From: Liolophura sinensis
Taxonomy: Eukaryota > Mollusca > Polyplacophora > Chitonida > Chitonidae
Assembly: GCF_032854445.1 (NCBI RefSeq)
Contig: NW_027018415.1
Span: forward strand, 1 to 29,410
Length of the DNA: 29,410 nucleotides
Reading direction: 5' to 3'
In this document: piece after piece, positions 20,145 to 29,389 of the stretch
Layout: the number at the start of each line of letters is the position of its first letter
How positions within the stretch are numbered: position 1 is the stretch's first letter
Made by a program: the position numbers and the translations under genes
Notes under the pieces: model-generated
What the model saw: the letters and a program-made list of their open reading frames with translations, nothing else
Told to the model about the DNA's origin: nothing
The model's database searches: none

Positions 20145-20694
20145 TAAAAATGCAAAAGTGGAAAAAACTGTTCCAGTGCTGCTGGTAAGAGGCTAATCCG
20201 ACGTATTTTGTGACGAGAAATCGAATGGTGCAAACCGCGTTGCTCTCCGACCAATACTTTTGGCTGTAGCGACAATTGCATGATTATTTATGTCATAATC
20301 ACGTGCCCAGCAACGGCTTTTACTCAATGGAAACCAGGGAAATTTGAAATTTTTCAACAGCTGCCGATGCCTGGCTCAATTCCGCATCTTTTGGCACCTT
20401 ACTGAAGTGGGTCAGTGTTCAGTTTTACTTTTTACAGCAGACTGTATCAAGTACCTTGTGTTTATCACGTACAAATGGTGTGGTTTTTCTACACGTAGAT
20501 AAAGACATTGAGATTGTCTTGCACTTAGAAGTAAGGCAATTGCTGGGTGAGTTAAATGGGCTTAGCCCAAAGATTTGACGTCTTCTGGGCTACCGAAGGG
20601 CACATAACTTATAGTCAAAAGTTGAATATAGTAATGACCAGTCGCGATTGTACAGAGTACAGTGTAGCCGATTTCAATTAACAAAAAGACCAGG
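20145..20694 (+). repeat. Satellite monomer 38 (alpha, A/GAC), 550 bp
   Basis: Preceded by ccggg. gcatgattattt, ggcttttactcaatgg (NcoI site lost), ttgaaattt, gttttac, tttatcac, cttgcactt, aaggcaattg. One extra a early on separates it from unit 43. Confidence 0.97.
20576..20582. promoter_or_regulatory. TGACGTC CRE-like heptamer in GAC units; example in unit 38
   Basis: Monomer positions 431-437. GAC-haplotype units read tgacgtct, seven of eight bases of the CREB/ATF palindrome. CAG-haplotype units read tcaggtct and lose it. Function is not shown by the sequence. Confidence 0.25.
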
Positions 20695-21151
20695 CAAAAA
20701 TGCAAAAGTGGAAAAATTGTTCCAGTGCTGCTGGTAAGAGGCTAATCCGACGTATTTTGTGACGAGAAATCGAATGGTGCAAACCGCGTTGCTCTCCGAC
20801 CAATACGTTTGGCTGTAGTGACAATTGAATGATCAATTCCACATCTTTTGGTACCTTACTGAAGTGAGTCAGTGTTCAGTTGTACTTTTTACAGCAGACT
20901 GTATCAAGTACCTTGTGTTTTTCACGTACAAATGGTGTGGTTTTCCTACACGTAGATAAAGACATTGAGATTGTCTTGGACTTAGAAGTAAGACAATTGC
21001 TGGGTGAGTTAAATGGGCTTAGCCCAAAGATTTGACGTCTTCTGGGCTACCGAAGGGCACATAACTTATAGTCAAAAGTTGAATATAGTAATGACCAGTC
21101 GCGATTGTACAGAGTACAGTGTAGCCGATTTCAATTAACAAAAAGACCAGG
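20695..21151 (+). repeat. Short satellite monomer 39 (alpha, A/GAC), 457 bp
   Basis: Cleanest short unit. Junction 'tca' at 20833-20835, then attccacatc, ggtacc and ttttcctacac. Starts the second 5-unit copy. Confidence 0.97.
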
Positions 21152-21701
21152 TAAAAATGCAAAAGTGGAAAAACTGTTCCAGTGCTGCTGGTAAGAGGCT
21201 AATCCGACGTATTTTGTGACGAGAAATCGAATGGTGCAAACCGCGTTGCTCTCCGACCAATACTTTTGCCTGTAGCGACAATTGAATGATCATTTATGTC
21301 ATAATCACGTGCCCAGCAACGGCTCTTACTCCATGGAAACCAGGGAAATTTGCAATTTTTCAACAGCTGCCGATGCCTGGCTCAATTCCGCATCTTTTGG
21401 CACCTTATTCATGTGGGTCTGTGGTCAGTTGTACTTTTTACAGCAGACTGTATCAAGTACCTTGTGTTTTTCACGTACAAATGGTGTTGTTTTTTCTACA
21501 CGTAGATAAAGACATTGAGATTGTCTTGGACTTAGAAGTAAGACAATTGCTGGGTGAGTTAAATGGGCTTGGCCCAAAGATTTCAGGTCTTCTGGGCTAC
21601 CGAAGGGCACATAACTTATAGTCAAAAGTTGAATATAGTAATGACCAGTCGCGATTGTACAGAGTACAGTGTAGCCGATTTCAATTAACAAAAAGACCAG
21701 G
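21152..21701 (+). repeat. Satellite monomer 40 (gamma, G/CAG), 550 bp
   Basis: Copy of unit 35 with one extra t in the T-run of gtgttgttttttc, which shifts the reading frames here. Confidence 0.97.
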
Positions 21702-22250
21702 CAAAAATGCAAAAGTGCGAAAACTGTTCCAGTGCTGCTGGTAAGAGGCTAATCCGACGTATTTTGTGACGAGAAATCGAATGGTGCAAACCGCGTTGCT
21801 CTCCGACCAATACTTTTGCCTGTAGCGACAATTGAATGATCATTTATGTCATAATCACGTGCCCAGCAACGGCTCTTACTCCATGGAAACCAGGGAAATT
21901 TGCAATTTTTCAACAGCTGCCGATGCCTGGCCCAATTCCTCATCTTTTGGCACCTTATAATTGTGGGTCAGTGTTTAGTTGTACTTTTTACAGCAGACTG
22001 TATCAAGTACCTTGTGTTTTTCACGTACAAATGGTGTGGTTTTTCTACACGTAGATAAAGACATTGAGATTGTCTTGGACTTAGAAGTAAGACAATTGCT
22101 GGGTGAGTTAAATGGGCTTGGCCCAAAGATTTCAGGTCTTCTGGGCTACCGAAGGGCACATAACTTATAGTCTAAAGTTGAATATAGTAATGACCAGTCG
22201 CGATTGTACAGAGTACAGTGTAGCCGATTTCAATTAACAAAAAGACCAGG
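21702..22250 (+). repeat. Satellite monomer 41 (beta, G/CAG), 549 bp
   Basis: Copy of unit 36, including gtgcgaaaactg and tagtctaaag. Confidence 0.97.
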
Positions 22251-22799
22251 CAAAAATGCAAAAGTGGAAAAATTGTTCCAGTGCTGCTGGTAAGAGGCTA
22301 ATCCGACGTATTTTGTGACGAGAAATCGAATGGTGCAAACCGCGTTGCTCTCCGACCAATACTTTTGGCTGTAGTGACAATTGAATGATCATTTATGTCA
22401 TAATCACGTGCCCAGCAACGGCTCTTACTCCATGGAAACCAGGGAAATTTGCAATTTTTCAACAGCTGCCGATGCCTGTCTCAATTCCGCATCTTTTGGT
22501 ACCTTACTGAAGTGAGTCAGTGTTCAGTTGTACTTTTTACAGCAGACTGTATCAAGTACCTTGTGTTTTTCACGTACAAATGGTGTGGTTTTTCTACACG
22601 TAGATAAAGACATTGAGATTGTCTTGGACTTAGAAGTAAGACAATTGCTGGGTGAGTTAAATGGGCTTAGCCCAAAGATTTCAGGTCTTCTGGGCTACCG
22701 AAGGGCACATAACTTATAGTCAAAACTTGAATATAGTAATGACCAGTCGCGATTGTACAGAGTACAGTGTAGCCGATTTCAATTAACAAAAAGACCGGG
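22251..22799 (+). repeat. Satellite monomer 42 (alpha, A/CAG recombinant), 549 bp
   Basis: Copy of unit 37, including ggtacc, caaaacttg and the following ccggg. Confidence 0.97.
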
Positions 22800-23348
22800 T
22801 AAAAATGCAAAAGTGGAAAAACTGTTCCAGTGCTGCTGGTAAGAGGCTAATCCGACGTATTTTGTGACGAGAAATCGAATGGTGCAAACCGCGTTGCTCT
22901 CCGACCAATACTTTTGGCTGTAGCGACAATTGCATGATTATTTATGTCATAATCACGTGCCCAGCAACGGCTTTTACTCAATGGAAACCAGGGAAATTTG
23001 AAATTTTTCAACAGCTGCCGATGCCTGGCTCAATTCCGCATCTTTTGGCACCTTACTGAAGTGGGTCAGTGTTCAGTTTTACTTTTTACAGCAGACTGTA
23101 TCAAGTACCTTGTGTTTATCACGTACAAATGGTGTGGTTTTTCTACACGTAGATAAAGACATTGAGATTGTCTTGCACTTAGAAGTAAGGCAATTGCTGG
23201 GTGAGTTAAATGGGCTTAGCCCAAAGATTTGACGTCTTCTGGGCTACCGAAGGGCACATAACTTATAGTCAAAAGTTGAATATAGTAATGACCAGTCGCG
23301 ATTGTACAGAGTACAGTGTAGCCGATTTCAATTAACAAAAAGACCAGG
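22800..23348 (+). repeat. Satellite monomer 43 (alpha, A/GAC), 549 bp
   Basis: Copy of unit 38 (ggcttttactcaatgg, ttgaaattt, gttttac, tttatcac). Last unit of the 5-unit block. A full-length unit follows instead of a short one, so the block repeats only twice. Confidence 0.97.
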
Positions 23349-23897
23349 CAAAAATGCAAAAGTGGAAAAACTGTTCCAGTGCTGCTGGTAAGAGGCTAAT
23401 CCGACGTATTTTGTGACGAGAAATCGAATGGTGCAAACCGCGTTGCTCTCCGACCAATACTTTTGGCTGTAGTGACAATTGAATGATCATTTATGTCATA
23501 ATCACGTGCCCAGCAACGGCTCTTACTCCATGGAAACCAGGGAAATTTGCAATTTTTCAACAGCTGCCGATGCCTGTCTCAATTCCGCATCTTTTGGCAC
23601 CTTACTGAAGTGGGTCAGTGTTCAGTTGTACTTTTTACAGCAGACTGTATCAAGTACCTTGTGTTTTTCACGTACAAATGGTGTGGTTTTTCTACACGTA
23701 GATAAAGACATTGAGATTGTCTTGGACTTAGAAGTAAGACAATTGCTGGGTGAGTTAAATGGGCTTAGCCCAAAGATTTGACGTCTTCTGGGCTACCGAA
23801 GGGCACATAACTTATAGTCAAAAGTTGAATATAGTAATGACCAGTCGCGATTGTACAGAGTACAGTGTAGCCGATTTCAATTAACAAAAAGACCAGG
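23349..23897 (+). repeat. Satellite monomer 44 (alpha, A/GAC), 549 bp
   Basis: tagtgac, ctgtctc, gtgggtcag, gtgtgg. Same type as units 30 and 46. Confidence 0.97.
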
Positions 23898-24446
23898 TAA
23901 AAATGCAAAAGTGGAAAAACTGTTCCAGTGCTGCTGGTAAGAGGCTAATCCGACGTATTTTGTGACGAGAAATCGAATGGTGCAAACCGCGTTGCTCTCC
24001 GACCAATACTTTTGCCTGTAGCGACAATTGAATGATCATTTATGTCATAATCACGTGCCCAGCAACGGCTCTTACTCCATGGAAACCAGGGAAATTTGCA
24101 ATTTTTCAACAGCTGCCGATGCCTGGCCCAATTCCTCATCTTTTGGCACCTTATAATTGTGGGTCAGTGTTTAGTTGTACTTTTTACAGCAGACTGTATC
24201 AAGTACCTTGTGTTTTTCACGTACAAATGGTGTGGTTTTTCCACACGTAGATAAAGACATTGAGATTGTCTTGGACTTAGAAGTAAGACAATTGCTGGGT
24301 GAGTTAAATGGGCTTGGCCCAAAGATTTCAGGTCTTCTGGGCTACCGAAGGGCACATAACTTATAGTCAAAAGTTGAATATAGTAATGACCAGTCGCGAT
24401 TGTACAGAGTACAGTGTAGCCGATTTCAATTAACAAAAAGACCAGG
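23898..24446 (+). repeat. Satellite monomer 45 (beta, G/CAG), 549 bp
   Basis: ttttgcctgtag, ctggccc, gtgtggtttttccacac (perfect stem, 24230-24246). With unit 44 it repeats the order seen in units 30-31. Confidence 0.97.
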
Positions 24447-24995
24447 CAAAAATGCAAAAGTGGAAAAACTGTTCCAGTGCTGCTGGTAAGAGGCTAATCC
24501 GACGTATTTTGTGACGAGAAATCGAATGGTGCAAACCGCGTTGCTCTCCGACCAATACTTTTGGCTGTAGTGACAATTGAATGATCATTTATGTCATAAT
24601 CACGTGCCCAGCAACGGCTCTTACTCCATGGAAACCAGGGAAATTTGCAATTTTTCAACAGCTGCCGATGCCTGTCTCAATTCCGCATCTTTTGGCACCT
24701 TACTGAAGTGGGTCAGTGTTCAGTTGTACTTTTTACAGCAGACTGTATCAAGTACCTTGTGTTTTTCACGTACAAATGGTGTGGTTTTTCTACACGTAGA
24801 TAAAGACATTGAGATTGTCTTGGACTTAGAAGTAAGACAATTGCTGGGTGAGTTAAATGGGCTTAGCCCAAAGATTTGACGTCTTCTTTGCTACCGAAGG
24901 GCACATAACTTATAGTCAAAAGTTGAATATAGTAATGACCAGTCGCGATTGTACAGAGTACAGTGTAGCCGATTTCAATTAACAAAAAGACCAGG
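24447..24995 (+). repeat. Satellite monomer 46 (alpha, A/GAC), 549 bp
   Basis: As unit 44 apart from a double change gg to tt in 'cttctttgctacc'. Confidence 0.97.
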
Positions 24996-25544
24996 TAAAA
25001 ATGCAAAAGTGGAAAAACTTTTCCAGTGCTGCTGGTAAGAGGCTAATCCGACGTATTTTGTGACGAGAAATCGAATGGTGCAAACCGCGTTGCTCTCCGA
25101 CCAATACTTTTGCCTGTAGCGACAATTGAATGATCATTTATGTCATAATCACGTGCCCAGCAACGGCTCTTACTCCATGGAAACAAGGGAAATTGGCAAT
25201 TTTTCAACAGCTGCCGATGCCTGGCTCAATTCCGCATCTTTTGGCACCTTATTCATGTGGGTCTGTGGTCAGTTGTACTTTTTACAGCAGACTGTATCAA
25301 GTACCTTGTGTTTTTCACGTACAAATGGTGTTGTTTTTCTACACGTAGATAAAGACATTGAGATTGTCTTGGACTTAGAAGTAAGACAATTGCTGGGTGA
25401 GTTAAATGGGCTTGGCCCAAAGATTTCAGGTCTTCTGGGCTACCGAAGGGCACATAACTTATAGTCAAAAGTTGAATATAGTAATGACCAGTCGCGATTG
25501 TACAGAGTACAGTGTAGCCGATTTCAATTAACAAAAAGACCAGG
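24996..25544 (+). repeat. Satellite monomer 47 (gamma, G/CAG), 549 bp
   Basis: aaacttttccag, ttttgcctgtag, aaacaagggaaattgg, gtgttg. 3' part like unit 28. Confidence 0.97.
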
Positions 25545-26094
25545 CAAAAATGCAAAAGTGCGAAAACTGTTCCAGTGCTGCTGGTAAGAGGCTAATCCGA
25601 CGTATTTTGTGACGAGAAATCGAATGGTGCAAACCGCGTTGCTCTCCGACCAATACTTTTGGCTGTAGTGACAATTGAATGATCATTTATGTCATAATCA
25701 CGTGCCCAGCAACGGCTCTTACTCCATGGAAACCAGGGAAATTTGCAATTTTTCAACAGCTGCCGATGCCTGGCTCAATTCCGCATCTTTTGGTACCTTA
25801 CTGAAGTGAGTCAGTGTTCAGTTGTACTTTTTACAGCAGACTGTATCAAGTACCTTGTGTTTTTCACGTACAAATGGTGTGGTTTTTTCTACACGTAGAT
25901 AAAGACATTGAGATTGTCTTGGACTTAGAAGTAAGACAATTGCTGGGTGAGTTAAATGGGCTTAGCCCAAAGATTTCAGGTCTTCTGGGCTACCGAAGGG
26001 CACATAACTTATAGTCAAAAGTTGAATATAGTAATGACCAGTCGCGATTGTACAGAGTACAGTGTAGCCGATTTCAATTAACAAAAAGACCAGG
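25545..26094 (+). repeat. Satellite monomer 48 (alpha, A/CAG), 550 bp
   Basis: Apparent chimera: a 5' part like unit 29 (gtgcgaaaactg, ctggctc) joined to a 3' part like units 37/42 (ggtacc, gtgagtcag, cttagccc with tttcaggt). One extra t in gtggttttttc. Confidence 0.97.
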
Positions 26095-26643
26095 CAAAAA
26101 TGGAAAAGTGGAAAAACTGTTCCAGTGCTGCTGGTAAGAGGCTAATCCGACGTATTTTGTGACGAGAAATCGAATGGTGCAAACCGCGTTGCTCTCCGAC
26201 CAATACGTTTGGCTGTAGTGACAATTGAATGATCATTTATGTCATAATCACGTGCCCAGCAACGGCTCTTACTCCATGGAAACCAGGGAAATTTGCAATT
26301 TATCAACAGCTGCCGATGCCTGGCCCAATTCCGCATCTTTTGGCACCTTATTCATGTGGGTCTGTGGTCAGTTGTACTATTTACAGCAGACTGTATCAAG
26401 TACCTTGTGTTTTTCACGTACAAATGGTGTGGTTTTTCTACACGTAGATAAAGACATTGAGATTGTCTTGGACTTAGAAGTAAGACAATTGCTGGGTGAG
26501 TTAAATGGGCTTAGCCCAAAGATTTGACGTCTTCTGGGCTACCGAAGGGCACATAACTTATAGTCAAAAGTTGAATATAGTAATGACCAGTCGCGATTGT
26601 ACAGAGTACAGTGTAGCCGATTTCAATTAACAAAAAGACCAGG
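26095..26643 (+). repeat. Satellite monomer 49 (gamma, A/GAC), 549 bp
   Basis: aaaaatggaaaagtgg (c to g), cgtttggctgtagt, gcaatttatc, ctggccc, gtactatttac. Starts the 3-unit block; partner of unit 52. Confidence 0.97.
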
Positions 26644-27191
26644 TAAAAATGCAAAAGTGGAAAAATTGTTCCAGTGCTGTTGGTAAGAGGCTAATCCGAC
26701 GTATTTTGTGACGAGAAATCGAATGGTGCAAACCGCGTTGCTCTCTGACCAATACCTTTGAATGTAGCGACAATTGCATGATTATTTATGTCATAATCAC
26801 GTGCCCAGCAACGGCTCTTACTCCATGGAAACAAGGGAAATTGGCAATTTTCAACAGCTGCCGATGCCTGGCTCAATTCCGCATCTTTTGGTACCTTACT
26901 GAAGTGAGTCAGTGTTCAGTTGTACTTTTTACAGCAGACTGTATCAAGTACCTTGTGTTTTTCACGTACAAATGGTGTGGTTTTTCTACACGTAGATAAA
27001 GACATTGAGATTGTCTTGGACTAAGAAGTAAGACAATTGCTGGGTGAGTTAAATGGGCTTAGCCCAAAGATTTGACGTCTTCTGGGCTACCGAAGGGCAC
27101 ATAACTTATAGTCAAAAGTTGAATATAGTAATGACCAGTCGCGATTGTACAGAGTACAGTGTAGCCGATTTCAATTAACAAAAAGACCGGG
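26644..27191 (+). repeat. Satellite monomer 50 (alpha, A/GAC), 548 bp
   Basis: 5' part as unit 27 (attgttcc, gctgttgg, gctctctgacc, gcatgattattt, aaacaaggg) with the distinctive cctttgaatgtag. 3' part has ggtacc, gtgagtcag and ggactaagaag. Confidence 0.96.
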
Positions 27192-27737
27192 TAAAAATGC
27201 AAAAGTGGAAAAACTGTTCCAGTGCTGCTGTTTAAGAGGCTAATCCGACGTATTTTGTGACGAGAAATCGAATGGTGCAAACCGCGTTGCTCTCCGACCA
27301 ATACTTTTGCCTGTAGCGACAATTGATGATCATTTATGTCATTATCACGTGCCCAGCAACGGCTCTTACTCCATGGAAACCAGGGAAATTTGCAATTTTC
27401 AACAGCTGCCGATGCCTGGCCCAATTCCTCATCTTTTGGCACCTTATAATTGTGGGTCAGTGTTTAGTTGTACTTTTTACAGCAGACTGTTTCAAGTACC
27501 TTGTGTTTTTCACGTACAAATGGTGTTGTTTTTCTACACGTAGATAAAGACATTGAGATTGTCTTGGACTTAGAAGTAAGACAATTGCTGGGTGAGTTAA
27601 ATGGGCTTGACCCAAAGATTTGACGTCTTCTGGGCTACCGAAGGGCACATAACTATAGTCAAAAAGTTGAATATAGTAATGACCAGTCGCGATTGTACAG
27701 AGTACAGTGTAGCCGATTTCAATTACAAAAGACCAGG
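27192..27737 (+). repeat. Satellite monomer 51 (beta, mixed block 2), 546 bp
   Basis: Preceded by ccggg. gctgtttaagagg, ttttgcctgtag, ctgtttcaag, gtgttg, and cttgaccc with tttgacgt. Scattered one-base losses (gacaattgatg, ttgcaattttc, aactatag, aattacaaaag) differ from those in unit 54. Confidence 0.96.
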
Positions 27738-28288
27738 TAAAAATGCAAAAGTGGAAAAAACTGTTCCAGTGCTGCTGGTAAGAGGCTAATCCGACGTATT
27801 TGTGACGAGAAATCGAATGGTGCAAACCGCGTTGCTCTCTGACCAATACTTTTGGCTGTAGCGACAATTGAATGATCATTTATGTCATAATCACGTGCCC
27901 AGCAACGGCTCTTACTCCATGGAAACCAGGGAAATTTGCAAATTTATCAACAGCTGCCGATGCCTGGCCCAATTCCGCATCTTTTGGCACCTTATTCATG
28001 TGGGTCTGTGGTCAGTTGTACTATTTACAGCAGACTGTATCAAGTACCTTGTGTTTTTCACGTACAAATGGTGTGGTTTTTCTACACGTAGATAAAGACA
28101 TTGAGATTGTCTTGGACTTAGAAGTAAGACAATTGCTGGGTGAGTTAAATGGGCTTAGCCCAAAGATTTGACGTCTTCTGGGCTACCGAAGGGCACATAA
28201 CTTATAGTCAAAAGTTGAATATAGTAATGACCAGTCCGCGATTGTACAGAGTACAGTGTAGCCGATTTCAATTAACAAAAAGACCAGG
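27738..28288 (+). repeat. Satellite monomer 52 (gamma, A/GAC), 551 bp
   Basis: Copy of unit 49 in the middle and 3' part (tttatc, gtactatttac), with gctctctgacc and ttttggctgtagc at the 5' end. Indels include gtatttgtgac, caaatttatc and gtccgcgattg, which destroys the NruI site. Confidence 0.96.
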
Positions 28289-28841
28289 TAAAATGCAAAA
28301 GTGGAAAAATTGTTCCAGTGCTGTTGGTAAGAGGCTAATCCGACGTATTTTGTGACGAGAAAATCGAATGGTGCAAACCGCGTTGCTCTCTGACCAATAC
28401 CTTTGAATGTAGCGACAATTGCATGATTATTTATGTCATAATCACGTGCCCAGCAACGGCTCTTACTCCATGGGAAAACAAGGGAAATTGGCAATTTTTC
28501 AACAGCTGCCGATGCATGGCTCAATTCCGCATCTTTTGGTACCTTACTGAAGTGAGTCAGTGTTCAGTTGTACTTTTTACAGCAGACTGTATCAAGTACC
28601 TTGTGTTTTTCACGTACAAATGGTGTGGTTTTTCTACACGTAGATAAAGACATTGAGATTGTCTTGGACTAAGAAGTAAGACAATTGCTGGGTGAGTTAA
28701 ATGGGCTTAGCCCAAAGATTTGACGTCTTCTGGGCTACCGAAGGGCACATAACTTATAGTCAAAAGTTGAATATAGTAATGACCAGTCGCGATTGTACAG
28801 AGTACAGTGTAGCCGATTTCAATTAACAAAAAGGACCGGGG
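28289..28841 (+). repeat. Satellite monomer 53 (alpha, A/GAC), 553 bp
   Basis: Copy of unit 50 (gctgttgg, cctttgaatgtag, ggactaagaag). Indels: ggtaaaatgc, gaaaatcg, catgggaaaacaag, aaaaaggaccggggt. Confidence 0.96.
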
Positions 28842-29389
28842 TAAAAATGCAAAAGTGGAAAAACTGTTCCAGTGCTGCTGTTAAGAGGCTATCCGACGTA
28901 TTTTGTGACGAGAAAATCGAATGGTGCAAACCGCGTTGCTCTCCGACCAATACTTTTGCTGTAGCGACAATTGAATGATCATTTATGTCATAATCACGTG
29001 CCCAGCAACGGCTCTTACTCCATGGAAACCAGGGAAATTTGCAATTTTTCAACAGCTGCCGATGCCTGGCCCAATTCCTCATCTTTGGCACCTTATAATT
29101 GTGGGTCAGTGTTTAGTTGTACTTTTTACAGCAGACTGTTTCAAGTACCTTGTGTTTTCACGTACAAATGGGTGTTGTTTTTCTACACGTAGATAAAGAC
29201 ATTGAGATTGTCTTGGACTTAGAAGTAAGACAATTGCTGGGTGAGTTAAATGGGCTTGACCCAAAGATTTGACGTCTTCTGGGCTACCGAAGGGCACATA
29301 ACTTATAGTCAAAAGTTTGAATATAGTAATGACCAGTCGCGATTGTACAGAGTACAGTGTAGCCGATTTCAATTAACAAAAAGACCAGG
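28842..29389 (+). repeat. Satellite monomer 54 (beta, mixed block 2), 548 bp
   Basis: Copy of unit 51 by ctgtttcaag, gtgttg and cttgaccc with tttgacgt. Its own indels: ggctatccg, gaaaatcg, acttttgctg, catctttggc, gtgttttcacg, aaatgggtg, aaaagtttg. Confidence 0.96.

Larger units (their letters stand above)
18043..23348 (+). repeat. 5-unit higher-order repeat led by a short monomer, two copies (18043-20694, 20695-23348)
   Basis: The order short, gamma, beta (gtgcgaaaactg), alpha (caaaacttg), alpha (ggcttttactcaatgg) occurs twice. Copies are 2,652 and 2,654 bp. Rare markers tagtctaaag, caaaacttg and ccggg match pairwise. Few differences are seen outside the short units. Confidence 0.95.
26095..29389 (+). 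repeat. 3-unit higher-order repeat, two copies (26095-27737, 27738-29389)
   Basis: Pairs 49/52 (gtactatttac), 50/53 (cctttgaatgtag, ggactaagaag) and 51/54 (ctgtttcaag, cttgaccc with tttgacgt). Copies are 1,643 and 1,652 bp. Indels are private to each copy and increase rightwards. Confidence 0.93.
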
